Both the position numbers and the translations under genes were made by a program. From the NCBI RefSeq assembly GCF_000384075.1, contig NZ_KB913025.1, positions 3,140,045 through 3,204,044 of the forward strand: a stretch of 64,000 bases of DNA. Direction: 5' to 3'. Origin of the DNA: Methylovulum miyakonense HT12. GTDB lineage: Bacteria > Pseudomonadota > Gammaproteobacteria > Methylococcales > Methylomonadaceae. Below are positions 45,986 to 58,018 of the stretch, piece by piece (the first letter of the stretch is position 1; each line of letters opens with the position of its first letter). The notes under the pieces were generated by a model, which worked only from the letters and a program-made list of their open reading frames with translations, had not been told where the DNA came from and ran no database searches.

Positions 45986-46426
45986 ATGAACCACAAAACT
46001 ATCCTTTTGGTGGAAGACAATCCCCAGGACGAAATACTGACCTTACGGGCCTTGCGCAAAGCCAATTTGGCAAACCGGATAGACGTGGCGCGGGATGGCC
46101 AACAAGCCCTGGATTATCTTTTTAAGGCAGGTGAATTTGTTGGCCGTGAAGGCCCGGATTTGCCCACTGTGGTCTTGCTTGACATCGGTTTGCCGCGCCT
46201 GTCCGGCCTGGAGGTATTGGAACGCTTGCGTGGTGACGCCCGCACTGAATTGTTGCCAATCGTCATTTTGACTTCTTCAGATGAGGAACGTGACCGCCTT
46301 AAGAGCTACCAGATAGGGGTCAATAGTTTCGTGCGCAAGCCGGTCGATTTTGCCGAATTCGCCGAGACTGTGGCGCGTTTGGGGGTGTATTGGCTGGTGA
46401 CCAACGAACCGCCGTTGGTACGGTAA
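45986..46426 (+). CDS. CheY-like single-domain response regulator (Rcp1 type)
   Basis: The protein has about 146 residues and consists of one receiver domain: [18 protein letters not shown] with the acidic pocket, the phospho-acceptor Asp in [17 protein letters not shown], the Ser/Thr in [11 protein letters not shown] and the Lys in [11 protein letters not shown]. The long loop before the acceptor Asp and NPQDE are typical of Rcp1-like regulators paired with phytochrome-type kinases. No output domain is present. The start at 45986 is chosen for its GAGG ribosome binding site; a start at 45962 would add eight residues. It precedes the hybrid kinase by 7 bp, so the two are likely cotranscribed. 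Confidence 0.92.
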   Translation: MNHKTILLVEDNPQDEILTLRALRKANLANRIDVARDGQQALDYLFKAGEFVGREGPDLPTVVLLDIGLPRLSGLEVLERLRGDARTELLPIVILTSSDEERDRLKSYQIGVNSFVRKPVDFAEFAETVARLGVYWLVTNEPPLVR

Positions 46427-46433
46427 AGCCGTT

Positions 46434-49400
46434 ATGGACAGGCCATTAAAAATCCTTGTCATTGAAGATACCCCGGCCGATTTCCTGTTGCTGGAGCGGT
46501 ATTTGCGCAAGCAGGACCCGTCGCTTGAGTGCAAGTGCGCCAGTGACCAGGAGGAACTGGAGTTGGCGTTGCTTGATGAATGGGATGCCATCCTGTCGGA
46601 TTACAACTTGTCAGGGATGGATTTCCCCGCCACCCTGAGGCGTATCCGTTTGGCGAAGGACGTGCCCGTGCTGCTGGTGTCAGGCAGTATTGGCGAAGCG
46701 GCGGCGGTGGCCTTGTTGCACTTGGGCATCAGCGATTTCATTTCCAAAAATAACCTGGTGCGTTTATGGCCTTCGTTGCTCCGTGCCTTGACAGAAACGA
46801 AGGAGCGTCGCGCCCGCGCCGAAGCCGAAGCCGCGTTGAACGAAAACCAGCAAGCCACCCTACAAGCCCAACGGCAAGCCAGCCTGGCGGCATTGAATTT
46901 GATGGAGGATGCCGTCGCCGCCCGCGCCCGTGCCGAAGCCGCCAATGCCGCATTACGCGAAAGCGAGCAACGTTACCGCCTGTTGTTCGAGACCAATCCG
47001 CATCCGATGTGGGTCTACGATTTGGAAACGCTCGCCTTCCTCGCCGTCAACAATGCGGCGATCGTGCATTATGGTTACAGCCGTGAGGAATTCCTCGCGA
47101 TGGCCGTCAAGGATATTTATCCGCAAGAAGACTTGCCAAAGCTTTTTGACAGTATCGGGCGGGTTACGCCGGGTATCGATAAAGCCGGGATTTTGCATCA
47201 TCGCCGCAAAGATGGCAGTGTGATTTTGGTGGAAATCACCTCCCATGTCCTGGATTTTGGCGGGCGGCGGGCGGAACTCATGCTGGCTTTTGATATTACG
47301 GAACGCATGAAGATGGAAGACCAGCTACGCAAGCTGGCACAAACTGTCGAACAAAGTCCGGAAAGCATCATCATCACCAATCTGGACGCCGAAATCGAAT
47401 ACGTCAATGAGGCCTTTGTCCAGAACTCAGGTTATAGCCGCGAAGAATTGCTCGGGCGGAACCCGGGCATCCTCCAAACGGGCAACACGCCCTATTTGAC
47501 CTATAAATCGCTGTGGGGAAATTTGAACCAAGGCGAGTCTTGGCAAGGGGAACTCCATAACCGCCGTAAAGATGGTAGCGAATATCTGGAGTTTGCCAGA
47601 ATCTCCCCCATCCGCCAGCCTGACGGCAGCATCACCCACTATGTCGGGGTGAAAGAGGACATCACCGAAAAAAAGCGGACGGAGGCGGAATTGGAGCAGC
47701 ACCGTTTCCATTTGGAAGAATTGGTGGCGACGCGCACCGCAGAGCTCGATTCCATGGTCAATAAGCTTAAGGCGAGCGAGGAACGCTTTAAATTGGCGCT
47801 GGACGCGACCAATGATGGTATATGGGATTGGAACATCCAATCCAACGCCGGTTACTGTAGCCCCGCTTATTACAAGATGCTAGGTTATGAGCCGGGTGAG
47901 TTTGGCCTGGACACCAACAATCTGTGGGTGGATTTGCTGCACCCTGAGGAAAGGGACAACGTTGTGGAACAGACCAGGCATCGGCTGGAGAACGAAGGCT
48001 TTTATGAAATGGAATTCCGGATGCGCACCAAGAACGGTAGCTATAAATGGATACTGAGCCGGGGCAAGTTAGTGGCGCGTGATGCAGAAGGCCAACCGCT
48101 ACGTGCGGTTGGCACGCATATCGACCTTAGCCTACGCAAGCAATTGGAAATTGAATTGCGGCATGCCAAAGAGCAAGCCGAAACGGCCAATCGGGCAAAG
48201 AGCGCTTTCCTGGCGAATATGAGCCACGAAATCCGTACGCCCATGAACGCCATCATTGGCTTGACGTATCTCTTACGCCAAAACTCCCCCACGCCCGAAC
48301 AAAGCGGGCGTCTGGACAAAATCGACGCCGCCGCCCAACATTTGCTGTCCATCATCAATGATATCCTGGATTTGTCAAAGATCGAAGTGGGCCGCTTGGA
48401 GCTGGAGCAGACTGACTTTGCCTTGGGCCCTTTGTTGGATCATGTCTATTCGCTGCTGGCCGAACAGGCTAGGATGAAAGGTTTGGACATTAAAATAGAA
48501 ACCGGCAATGTGCCCCAATGGTTGCGTGGCGACCCTACCCGGTTGCGCCAGGCCATACTCAACTACGCGGGCAACGCCATCAAGTTCACCCAGCATGGCA
48601 CGATTTGCTTACGCGCCAAACTGTTACAGGAAACTGGCCTGGGCTTGCTGATGCGTTTCGAAGTCCAGGACTCAGGCATCGGTATCGCTAAAGAAAATTT
48701 GCCGATGCTGTTTGAAGCCTTTACCCAGGCTGACATTTCGACGACCCGCCATTACGGGGGCACAGGGCTGGGCTTGGCCATTACCCGGCACCTCGCCCGG
48801 ATGATGGGGGGGGACGCCGGGGCTGAAAGTGTCTTGGGGCAAGGCAGCACTTTTTGGATAACCGTTTTGCTCCAGCGTGGGCATGGCGCCATGCCCAGTG
48901 CCGCCGAAGAAAAATGGGCCGATGCCGCCATCATACTCCGCCAAAATTTTACGGCCGCCCGTGTGCTCTTAGCGGAAGACAACGCCATCAACCGTGAAGT
49001 GGCGTTGGAATTGTTGTATGGTGCGGGCCTGTCGGTGGACACCGCCGAAAATGGCCGGATTGCCGTGGAAAAAGCTGCCATGAACGGCTATGACCTGGTG
49101 CTGATGGATGTGCAAATGCCCGAGATGGATGGCCTGATGGCAACCCAGGCCATCCGCGCCCTTCCGGGTTGCAAAGCCTTACCCATTCTGGCGATGACCG
49201 CCAATGCCTTTAACGAAGACCGGCGCGCCTGCTTAGCGGCTGGCATGGACGATTTTGTTGCCAAGCCCGTGGTCCCCAAAGACCTCTACACGGCCCTGCT
49301 GCATTGGCTTGCGCGCTCTGACACCCCCAAATCCCGGACGGATCCGGATGCGCGGCCTGCTATGCCCGTGGCCGTCCCGGTGCCAGACCCGGATGTGGCC

Positions 49401-50015
49401 ATCAACCTGGAAAACCGCTTGCAATTGATCCCCGGGCTTAATGTCGGGCGGGGGCTTGCCATCGTCATGGGCGACGCGAATAAATTTTGGCAACTTTTGC
49501 AAATGTTCGCCAATAACCATCGCCTGGACATGAAACATCTCCAGGATTTTTTGAAGGCTGGCAAAATCCAAGAAGCACAAGGTTTGGCGCACGAACTTAA
49601 AGGGGTGTCCGCCACTTTAGGCGCCCTTAGGGTTTCTGAACTGGCGGCCAAACTGGATACGGCCCTGCATCAGAAAGCCGCGCTAGCCGACTGCATGGAA
49701 TTGGCCAAGTCGTGTGATGAGGAGTTGGCGCAACTGATTGGGGGCATTTTGAGCCAACCGGAAGGCCTTGGCCTAGCCGGAAGCACGGATAACTGCGTTG
49801 ACCCTGAACAGGTAAACCGGGTCTTATCAGAACTGGAAGCTTTGCTTGCCGAAGACAATGCCATTGCCAGCCGCTTGGCTAGGGAATCGGCCAATTTGCT
49901 AAATGTCAGGCTAGGTAAACGTTACGCTGAGTTTAGCCGCCAAATTGACGCATTTGACTACGAAAGCGCATTGGCGACCTTGCGGGAAACCCTCCAAACC
50001 AAACCTGTCCCCTAA
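46434..50015 (+). CDS. Hybrid histidine kinase: REC-PAS-PAS-PAS-HisKA-HATPase-REC-HPt
   Basis: The 1193-residue cytoplasmic protein has no transmembrane segment. Domains in order are a receiver (acceptor Asp in [15 protein letters not shown]), a coiled coil near 120-180, three PAS modules (about 180-310, 310-440, 450-580), HisKA with [16 protein letters not shown], HATPase with [16 protein letters not shown] and GTGLGLAI, a second receiver ([32 protein letters not shown]), and an HPt domain with [13 protein letters not shown]. It can run a full phosphorelay within one chain and is controlled through its own N-terminal receiver. The final output is not encoded here. The preceding CheY-like protein is its likely partner. 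Confidence 0.95.
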   Translation: MDRPLKILVIEDTPADFLLLERYLRKQDPSLECKCASDQEELELALLDEWDAILSDYNLSGMDFPATLRRIRLAKDVPVLLVSGSIGEAAAVALLHLGISDFISKNNLVRLWPSLLRALTETKERRARAEAEAALNENQQATLQAQRQASLAALNLMEDAVAARARAEAANAALRESEQRYRLLFETNPHPMWVYDLETLAFLAVNNAAIVHYGYSREEFLAMAVKDIYPQEDLPKLFDSIGRVTPGIDKAGILHHRRKDGSVILVEITSHVLDFGGRRAELMLAFDITERMKMEDQLRKLAQTVEQSPESIIITNLDAEIEYVNEAFVQNSGYSREELLGRNPGILQTGNTPYLTYKSLWGNLNQGESWQGELHNRRKDGSEYLEFARISPIRQPDGSITHYVGVKEDITEKKRTEAELEQHRFHLEELVATRTAELDSMVNKLKASEERFKLALDATNDGIWDWNIQSNAGYCSPAYYKMLGYEPGEFGLDTNNLWVDLLHPEERDNVVEQTRHRLENEGFYEMEFRMRTKNGSYKWILSRGKLVARDAEGQPLRAVGTHIDLSLRKQLEIELRHAKEQAETANRAKSAFLANMSHEIRTPMNAIIGLTYLLRQNSPTPEQSGRLDKIDAAAQHLLSIINDILDLSKIEVGRLELEQTDFALGPLLDHVYSLLAEQARMKGLDIKIETGNVPQWLRGDPTRLRQAILNYAGNAIKFTQHGTICLRAKLLQETGLGLLMRFEVQDSGIGIAKENLPMLFEAFTQADISTTRHYGGTGLGLAITRHLARMMGGDAGAESVLGQGSTFWITVLLQRGHGAMPSAAEEKWADAAIILRQNFTAARVLLAEDNAINREVALELLYGAGLSVDTAENGRIAVEKAAMNGYDLVLMDVQMPEMDGLMATQAIRALPGCKALPILAMTANAFNEDRRACLAAGMDDFVAKPVVPKDLYTALLHWLARSDTPKSRTDPDARPAMPVAVPVPDPDVAINLENRLQLIPGLNVGRGLAIVMGDANKFWQLLQMFANNHRLDMKHLQDFLKAGKIQEAQGLAHELKGVSATLGALRVSELAAKLDTALHQKAALADCMELAKSCDEELAQLIGGILSQPEGLGLAGSTDNCVDPEQVNRVLSELEALLAEDNAIASRLARESANLLNVRLGKRYAEFSRQIDAFDYESALATLRETLQTKPVP

Positions 50016-50031
50016 TGGGCCAAGGGCCCGC

Positions 50032-51267
50032 CTATAATGTGGCAGGGGCCCCTGGCCTGGTTGCCCATTTGTCCAATAATTGCAGCTGTGCCGGCAATAA
50101 CTTTGCCAGCGAGTAATGTTCCAGAACCGTTGCACGGGCGTGCCGCCTAAGCATATCCCCTAAGGTACCATTATCCAACGCTTCTTCGATACGGTCGGCT
50201 ATCGCCTGGGTATCAAAAAAGTCCACCAGCAAGCCATTGTGGCCATCTTGAATGGCTTCACGGACAGGTGCGGTGTCTGACGCGACCACCAGGCAGCCTG
50301 CCGATAAGGCTTCCAATAAGGACCATGACAACACAAACGGTTTTGTCAAATAGACATGCACGGACGAGGCCTGCAAAACCTGGAGGTAATCCCGGTAGGG
50401 TAGGGAGCCCGTGAAATGCACCCTAGTCCAGTCCAAATCCACTGTTGCCTGCATCCAACTTTTCCAGCTTTGGCCTTCAGGGGGAGGTGGGCCGTAGGCG
50501 ATGCGGTCGGCGGCGACGATCACCACATGGCAATTTGGGCGGCGGCTTAACAACCGGGTGAGGCTTTCAATGAATTGCGGGAAGCCCCGGTAAGTGTCCA
50601 TGCCCCGTGCGACATAGGTGATAATTTCTTGGGCGCCACTTAAATCCAAGCCCGGCAGTTGCAGTTTTGCCCCTGTTTTGGGCTGGAAATAATCGGTGTC
50701 GACGCCGTCATGCAAGACTTGGATACGTGGCTGGAAGGCGTCGGGGAAGCGGGAATGTTGCCAATAGGTGGGCGTCACGCCAACATCACAGGCCTCCAGG
50801 TCAATCAACATTGCGGCGTTGCTGGCGCGGAAACGCAGGATGTCATCCAGGCTGGCCGGCGGTGCGCCAGGGTCGAAATCCAGGTCGCTGCCGCGGAAAC
50901 GGGTGAACCATTCGCAATACAATAACAACGGTGTGTCGGGGAAGATGTCTTTGACGAACATGCCGCTGCCCCAGCCGGTATGCGCACAGACCAGGTCAGG
51001 CACAAAGCCTTTGGCCTTTAATTGTTCCAATATCCGCACCACCGCCTGCGCTTCCAGCACCGCATTTTCAAAGGCTTTCACATACAAATGCGTGCTGGCG
51101 TGGGCTTTCCGGGCGGGTTCGTAGACCAGTTTGGTGACTCCTGGCATCTCCGCGCTAGTTTTGTTTTGGGTGATAAAGCCAATTTTATTGTCGGGGTTAT
51201 CGGCCAGTGCGCCGGCTATGTGGCGGTATTGGGCGGGGAAGTTGTTATGGATAAACAGGATACGCAT
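50032..51267 (-). CDS. Family 4 glycosyltransferase
   Basis: The 411-residue protein has a GT-B fold of the GT4 group: an N-terminal start MRILFIHNNFPAQYRHIAGAL, an acceptor domain with HTGWGSGMFVKDIFPDTPLLLYCEWF, and a donor-sugar domain with ITYVARGMDTYRGFPQFI and the E-x7-E-like motif SWSLLEALSAGCLVVASDTAPVREAI. It transfers a sugar from a nucleotide donor to an unknown acceptor, probably for a surface glycan. It starts 4 bp after the SDR gene and is the last gene of a three-gene minus-strand operon. Confidence 0.87.
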   Translation of the reverse strand: MRILFIHNNFPAQYRHIAGALADNPDNKIGFITQNKTSAEMPGVTKLVYEPARKAHASTHLYVKAFENAVLEAQAVVRILEQLKAKGFVPDLVCAHTGWGSGMFVKDIFPDTPLLLYCEWFTRFRGSDLDFDPGAPPASLDDILRFRASNAAMLIDLEACDVGVTPTYWQHSRFPDAFQPRIQVLHDGVDTDYFQPKTGAKLQLPGLDLSGAQEIITYVARGMDTYRGFPQFIESLTRLLSRRPNCHVVIVAADRIAYGPPPPEGQSWKSWMQATVDLDWTRVHFTGSLPYRDYLQVLQASSVHVYLTKPFVLSWSLLEALSAGCLVVASDTAPVREAIQDGHNGLLVDFFDTQAIADRIEEALDNGTLGDMLRRHARATVLEHYSLAKLLPAQLQLLDKWATRPGAPATL

Positions 51268-51271
51268 ACGG

Positions 51272-51982
51272 TTATTTGAATTTGATGACTTTGTTCAAAG
51301 GGTTGAGGTTGATTTCATCGACGACCATTTGGGCGCGTGATTCCAGCACATAGAGCACGGCTTGGGCAACATCCTCTGGCAATAAGGCGTTGCTGCCGTC
51401 ATCGCCAGGCGAAAAGGATAAGGTATCGAAAAACTCCGTCCTGACCATGCCGGGGTTAACCAAGCAGACACGCACATTACTTTTGCTGCATTCCTCGCGC
51501 AAGGCTTGGGTGAAGCCCCGCAAAGCAAATTTGCTGGCGCAATAGACCGCGCCTTTCCGGCTGCCTTTTAACGCGGCTTCTGAGCCTATATAAACCAAAT
51601 CACTGCGGGGCTTACGTTTTAAGGCGGGCAACAAGGCGCGGGTCACAAAGGCTTGGCTGGTGAAATTGACGCCCATCAGCCCGTTGATCTGCCGATAAGA
51701 AAATTCTTCCAGCGAACCAAATTGGCCTTGGCCAGCGCAAAAAACCACCGAATCAATCGCCGGATAGGTGTTCACCAATTTGTTCAGGTGTTGGGGCAAA
51801 GCGTCCAGATCCGACAAATCCAGCTGCACGCCGGTAAAGCCCATGACATTTTGGCGGAATTTACCGCAATCGCGGCTTACGCCGATGACGTGATGGCCTT
51901 GTTGCAACAACACCTTGGCGATGGCGCGGCCTATGCCGGAGCTGGCTCCGGTGACCAGGGTTGTGCGTTTTACAGTGTGCAT
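51272..51982 (-). CDS. Short-chain dehydrogenase/reductase
   Basis: The 236-residue classical SDR has the NAD(P)-binding motif TLVTGASSGIGRAIAKVLL, an Arg in VSRDCG that suggests NADP preference, CAGQGQFG in place of NNAG, catalytic Ser in YIGSEAALKG and the YxxxK pair in YCASKFAL. It oxidises or reduces an unknown alcohol or carbonyl. It overlaps the radical SAM gene by 13 bp and is followed by the glycosyltransferase after 4 bp, so the three products may act together. Confidence 0.88.
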   Translation of the reverse strand: MHTVKRTTLVTGASSGIGRAIAKVLLQQGHHVIGVSRDCGKFRQNVMGFTGVQLDLSDLDALPQHLNKLVNTYPAIDSVVFCAGQGQFGSLEEFSYRQINGLMGVNFTSQAFVTRALLPALKRKPRSDLVYIGSEAALKGSRKGAVYCASKFALRGFTQALREECSKSNVRVCLVNPGMVRTEFFDTLSFSPGDDGSNALLPEDVAQAVLYVLESRAQMVVDEINLNPLNKVIKFK

Positions 51983-52962
51983 GGGAAAAATTTGTCAGAT
52001 GGGATGTGGGTCAGTATTTGCCCGGTGCAATAGCCTATCATGTCCTGTTCCAATTGTTTCGGATAGGACACCCTGCCGTTTTGCCGTTCCAAAGGGCTGG
52101 CGAAGAGCTTTTCGTCGGGATACAGGGCGTGGATTTTTTTGAAGAAATTTTCCGGCAAACGGAACACGCCCAAACTCACCGAGTGCAGCCGTTCAGGGTT
52201 GATGCGGGCAAAAACCTGTTCAAACAGCGCCTGGTAATGCGCCTGGTAATCGTGTTGGTACAGCAAAGGGTCAAAACGCAGGCCCACCAGCCAGCCCTGC
52301 TCCTGGCATTTAACTAAGGCATCCAGGCGTTTTTGTAGGGTAGGGGCTTTGGCCTCGACTTTTTCGGCGATAAGCCCTGGTGACAAACTGAACGCCACCA
52401 CCGCACGTGGCAAGGGCTCGCGGTTTAACAGGCTGCGCACTTGGGTGCTTTTAGTGCGTAATTCCAGCCACGCATTGGGCAATCCGGCGAAAAAGGGCAG
52501 AAAGCTTTCGGCAAAGCCAGTCACGGGTTCCAAAGCGAGGCTGTCGCAATCATAGCCGGAGAAAAAATGCACCGCCTCATCCGGCGTTTGTGCGCACAGT
52601 TGTGTGATGTTTTGTTGGAAATCTTCGTAATTGATGAATAGCACGTAATGTGCGGATTGGTACATGCCTTGCAAAAAACAATAACGGCAATCGTAAAGGC
52701 AATTTAAGACGTGGGAAAAATAAAAATTGCGCCGTGCGCCGATGCCGTACCCGGCGGGGGCAGGGAGGGCAAAATGTTGGTATTTTTCGGCAAGGATCAA
52801 CGCCGGTTTGAGTTTTTGCAACCGGAAATTCTGGGCCTTAGGGTTAAACACTTCCCCGTAGCGGCGGCAGGGTATGCGTGCGGCATTAGGGAAGCGCGCC
52901 AAAATTTCCAATACCCGTGGATGTTGGCGGATGGCTTCTTCTATATAAATGGTGTCGATCAT
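51970..52962 (-). CDS. Spore-photoproduct-lyase-like radical SAM protein
   Basis: The 330-residue protein has a radical SAM cluster motif CLYDCRYCFLQG (CxxxCxxC, about residues 88-95) preceded by FYFSHVLN. The segment VHFFSGYDCDSLALEP and the fold order match the SplB-like group. SplB repairs UV-induced spore photoproduct in Bacillus; homologues outside spore formers are mostly uncharacterised, and this organism is unlikely to sporulate. A DNA-repair role is one option, another is modification of a different substrate linked to the SDR and glycosyltransferase downstream. The last 13 bp overlap the SDR gene. Confidence 0.8.
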   Translation of the reverse strand: MIDTIYIEEAIRQHPRVLEILARFPNAARIPCRRYGEVFNPKAQNFRLQKLKPALILAEKYQHFALPAPAGYGIGARRNFYFSHVLNCLYDCRYCFLQGMYQSAHYVLFINYEDFQQNITQLCAQTPDEAVHFFSGYDCDSLALEPVTGFAESFLPFFAGLPNAWLELRTKSTQVRSLLNREPLPRAVVAFSLSPGLIAEKVEAKAPTLQKRLDALVKCQEQGWLVGLRFDPLLYQHDYQAHYQALFEQVFARINPERLHSVSLGVFRLPENFFKKIHALYPDEKLFASPLERQNGRVSYPKQLEQDMIGYCTGQILTHIPSDKFFPCTL

Positions 52963-53454
52963 TGTCGGGATGGTTTGGGGCTTAGGGATGAATGGCTTGC
53001 TTTCGCATGGGTGTGGCCGTCGTGGAGGTGGCTCCAGTCACTGGATGATGGGGGCAAATTAGGATCTGATGTTAGGCATTGTCCACGAAAAGCACGAAAA
53101 GCACGAAAAAAACGCACTAACGCCTTCGTGAGCAAAAATAAGCGGCAACTTGAAAGGGTCTCCCTAGCCTTTTTTCGCTTTGTAACGCAAGTTGTTCCCG
53201 TTACGTAACGATTTCAGTACCTATAGCGATTTTGAAACCTTAAGGACGGGTTTTGTCCTGCTCCGAGCAATCAAAGCCAAATAAATGCCCAGGATCCTTT
53301 CGTGCATTTTCGTGTTTTTCGTAGACAAAAGGAAGTCGTGCGTAACATCAGTTAGGATAACAATGCCGGCATTTTATATGAAAATTTTAGGGATTTATTA
53401 CTCCAGCTTTATATAGGGTAAAATACCTGCAATGATTATCTGTACAGGGACATT
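52963..53454. other. Intergenic region before proC with a MITE-like inverted repeat
   Basis: Imperfect inverted repeats of about 28 bp lie at 53081-53109 and 53298-53326 (arms built from ACGAAAAGC units, three in tandem on the left). A palindrome CGTTACGTAACG (53199-53210) lies between them. After the right arm is TGCGTAACATCAGTTA (53339-53354), also seen near 45868. No gene is supported. Confidence 0.6.
53081..53326. repeat. MITE-like element with about 28-bp terminal inverted repeats
   Basis: The left arm starts GTCCACGAAAAGCACGAAAA. The right arm in reverse complement starts GTCTACGAAAAACACGAAAA, differing by two changes in this stretch and one inserted base later. The 246-bp unit has no coding potential. 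Confidence 0.5.
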
Positions 53455-54282
53455 ATGAAAACGAATAAAATAGGTTTTATTGGCGGCGGCAATATGGCTT
53501 CAAGCCTGATGAACGGGCTGATAGCCAGCGGCCATCCCGCCGGGGCTATCTGGGTGTCCGATGTGGACGAAGCGGCGTTGGCGGCATTTGCGGTTAATCT
53601 GGGCGTTAACACGTCGCTGAGTAATGACACGGTAATTGAGGCGGTGGATGTGTTGGTTTTTGCGGTCAAGCCGCAAATACTGAAAGACGTGGCGTGCAGG
53701 GCGGCAAAGTTAATCCGGCAGCGGCAGGTATTGGTGGTTTCCATCGCGGCGGGCATCACCCAACAAAGTTTGGGGGCTTGGTTAGGCACAGAAACCGCCA
53801 TTGTGCGTTGCATGCCCAATACGCCAGCATTGGTGTTGACGGGGGCGACGGCCTTATATGCCAACCCGCATGTCTCTGCCCAACAACGGGATTTGGCGGA
53901 AAGCATTATGCGGGCGGTGGGCATTTCGCTTTGGGTTAATGAGGAAAGCGATTTGGACGCGGTGACTGCGGTGTCCGGCAGTGGCCCCGCCTATTTCTTT
54001 TTGCTGATGGAAGCGATGGAAGCAACGGCGGTAGGGCTTGGTTTGGATGCACAAACGGCACGGTTGTTGGTGCAACAAACCGCGTTGGGCGCCGCGAAAA
54101 TTGCCTTGGAATCCTCCGAGTCGCCAGAATTATTGCGTAAGCGGGTGACCTCGCCCGGAGGGACCACCCAGCAGGCGATCCAAACCTTTGAAGAAGGGGG
54201 GTTTACCCAACTGGTTGCCCGTGCGTTACATGCGGCACATGACCGTTCTATTGAAATGTCCAAACAAATGGAGAGTTCCTAA
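53455..54282 (+). CDS. proC: Pyrroline-5-carboxylate reductase
   Basis: The 275-residue protein has the NAD(P)-binding start IGFIGGGNMASSLMNGLIASG, the middle motif FAVKPQ, VRCMPNTPALV and the C-terminal dimer motif AVSGSGPAYFFLLMEAM followed by TSPGGTTQQAI. It catalyses the last step of proline synthesis, reduction of pyrroline-5-carboxylate with NAD(P)H. Its stop codon overlaps the start of the YggT gene, an arrangement common in gammaproteobacteria. Confidence 0.97.
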   Translation: MKTNKIGFIGGGNMASSLMNGLIASGHPAGAIWVSDVDEAALAAFAVNLGVNTSLSNDTVIEAVDVLVFAVKPQILKDVACRAAKLIRQRQVLVVSIAAGITQQSLGAWLGTETAIVRCMPNTPALVLTGATALYANPHVSAQQRDLAESIMRAVGISLWVNEESDLDAVTAVSGSGPAYFFLLMEAMEATAVGLGLDAQTARLLVQQTALGAAKIALESSESPELLRKRVTSPGGTTQQAIQTFEEGGFTQLVARALHAAHDRSIEMSKQMESS

Positions 54283-54857
54283 TGGATTCGAGCTATCTGA
54301 CTGATCCTATTATCCTTGTTGTCGATTCCTTATCGTCGCTCTATATTCTGGCCGTTTTATTGCGTTTTTTGTTGCAATGGTGCGGAACCTCATTTTATGA
54401 CCCCATTGCGCAATTGTTGCTTAAAATCACTCATCCGCCTTTACGCATCCTACGTCGGTTCATACCCCCTATCGGCAGGATTGACACGTCTTCTTTGGTG
54501 TTGGTGCTTTTCTTGCAGATGGCGGCCAATTTCAGCATCCTGATTTTAAAGGGGGTGACAATCAACATAGGGGCGTTGACCATTTTGTCCATCACCGATT
54601 TGGTGGCGTTGCTGATCAATATATTTATTTTTGCCGTGTTCGCACGGGCTTTATTGAGTTGGATAAATCCGGAGGCTTATAACTCGGCATCGTCGATCTT
54701 AGTGAGCTTGACCGAACCTTTACTGGATTTATGCCGTAAGGTGATCCCGGACTTAGCTGGCATAGACTTGTCCCCATTGGCGGTGTTGTTGTTTTTGCAG
54801 TTAGCTAAAATGATCATCTTGCCCCCCTTGCAACAATTGGCCAGTCTGATCGGTTAA
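54282..54857 (+). CDS. yggT: YggT-family membrane protein
   Basis: The 191-residue protein consists of two YggT repeats, each with paired hydrophobic segments and the motif DPIAQLLLKITHPPLRILRR (first) and SASSILVSLTEPLLDLCRK (second). It sits in the inner membrane. YggT proteins are found next to proC in many bacteria and have been connected with osmotic tolerance or cell-envelope organisation, but the biochemical role is unknown. Start overlaps the proC stop by one base. Confidence 0.92.
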   Translation: MDSSYLTDPIILVVDSLSSLYILAVLLRFLLQWCGTSFYDPIAQLLLKITHPPLRILRRFIPPIGRIDTSSLVLVLFLQMAANFSILILKGVTINIGALTILSITDLVALLINIFIFAVFARALLSWINPEAYNSASSILVSLTEPLLDLCRKVIPDLAGIDLSPLAVLLFLQLAKMIILPPLQQLASLIG

Positions 54858-55025
54858 CGGGCTTATTTGACTGGCTAATATAGCCATAATAGACAATGCC
54901 GTTTTGCCGTTTTGCTCGCCGCTAACAATAACGTTAAGAAAAGGTTGCCCTCAGATAATTAGGCTTTCTCTTTGGCTGGTCTTTATCCTATAATTCAAAA
55001 TCTTGTGTAAAGCATTTAAAAGTCT

Positions 55026-56903
<1,878 letters not shown>

Positions 56904-56949
56904 CTAAAATTCCAATAAATAAACTTTGTGCGCTATGGCCGCTTGGCCG

Positions 56950-57990
56950 CTATAGCTTAAAACCATTGACTTCATCAAACAAACCTTCAATATCGAAGTC
57001 ATCGTCGTCATTTACAATAATGTTGACACCGCTTTCAAGCTCCGCTGGAGATTCCCTGTCCCCATAATCAAGGACCCGTTTGAATTGCATGAGGTTGGAA
57101 ATGGCGGCTGTGAATTCGGTCAGCTCCAATGGGTAATTGCTTTGCGAATTATGGGTCATTATATCTTTAAAGGCTTTCATCAGGCTTTCCAAATCTTGCC
57201 TTAAGATGTTTGACAACCAGCGGTGCCCTACAAACAGGGCCAATAAGGCAACGAATGAGGTCGTAAAAATAAGGCTCCCTAAGAGGGCCAAATCGCCTAG
57301 CCCGGTACTATCCGGGTATTGGTAATGGATCGTCCAACCGGTATTGGCGACATTAATTTCTTTAGCGTCAATATGCCCGACAGCCATTTTGTCACCCAAG
57401 GTACCCAGCACTGCCGGCCCTTGTTTCAGTTCCATATAGCCGTTTTTTATGCTGGCAAGGCGTAAGCTTTTTAGGACGACATTTTCGTCAAAACTCGCCA
57501 GGATGACCCCTGTTATTTTGCCATTTTGGTAGATGCCACGTGCAATTGCGAAGTGCCGGCCCGCCCCTTTTTCACCTTGGATACCAGGAAATGGGTTGCC
57601 GTTCAGGGTTTCCCGCACTAACTCCAGGTCGGCAAACCCCATGCTTGGCTGGGTTTGGTCGTCAGTTTCATGGGTATCAGGCAGCAAGATCCTGATTTTG
57701 AGGATGTCAGGGATATATTGTTCGAGTTTGGCCGCCGCCATTTTTAAGAGCCCGTTGTTGCCAAGGGCCACGGCATTTAAAACGTCCGGGTCTTGGGTCA
57801 TTTTGTCCAAGGTTTTATTCAATAGGTCAATTTGCGCCGATAAGCCGAGTGCAACATTTTTTGCCTCCGCAACCGCCGATTCTTCCCGGGCTTTGGTAAT
57901 GTCAGATTGTGATAACCAGTAAATGCCAAAAGCCGTTGTGAGTATCATTAAAACTATCGCAGCCGCGAGCAAATAAAAGAGCTTTCTCAT
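56950..57990 (-). CDS. Membrane Cache-like protein resembling the N-terminal extension of long AlgC
   Basis: The 346-residue protein has an N-terminal transmembrane helix (LLAAAIVLMILTTAFGIYWL), a periplasmic PAS/Cache-like region to about 225, a second helix (LLGSLIFTTSFVALLALFVG), then a cytoplasmic tail with acidic VNDDDDFDIEGLFDE. Long AlgC-type phosphomannomutases of Pseudomonas and methanotrophs carry such an extension before the catalytic domain, and algC normally lies between dut and argB. Here the gene occupies that place but stops where the mutase domain would begin, so it may be the sensor half of a split gene. No catalytic motif is present. Confidence 0.7.
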   Translation of the reverse strand: MRKLFYLLAAAIVLMILTTAFGIYWLSQSDITKAREESAVAEAKNVALGLSAQIDLLNKTLDKMTQDPDVLNAVALGNNGLLKMAAAKLEQYIPDILKIRILLPDTHETDDQTQPSMGFADLELVRETLNGNPFPGIQGEKGAGRHFAIARGIYQNGKITGVILASFDENVVLKSLRLASIKNGYMELKQGPAVLGTLGDKMAVGHIDAKEINVANTGWTIHYQYPDSTGLGDLALLGSLIFTTSFVALLALFVGHRWLSNILRQDLESLMKAFKDIMTHNSQSNYPLELTEFTAAISNLMQFKRVLDYGDRESPAELESGVNIIVNDDDDFDIEGLFDEVNGFKL

Positions 57991-58018
57991 GTTATAACCT
58001 CAAAAATAAAGAACCGTT

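Noticed and set aside
53081-53109. Three ACGAAAAGC units as a possible CRISPR start
   Set aside because: Units are contiguous without spacers and form one arm of an inverted repeat.
52711-53208. 165-codon plus-strand frame
   Set aside because: Half of it is antisense to the SplB-like gene and the rest runs into the MITE-like repeat; no domain seen.
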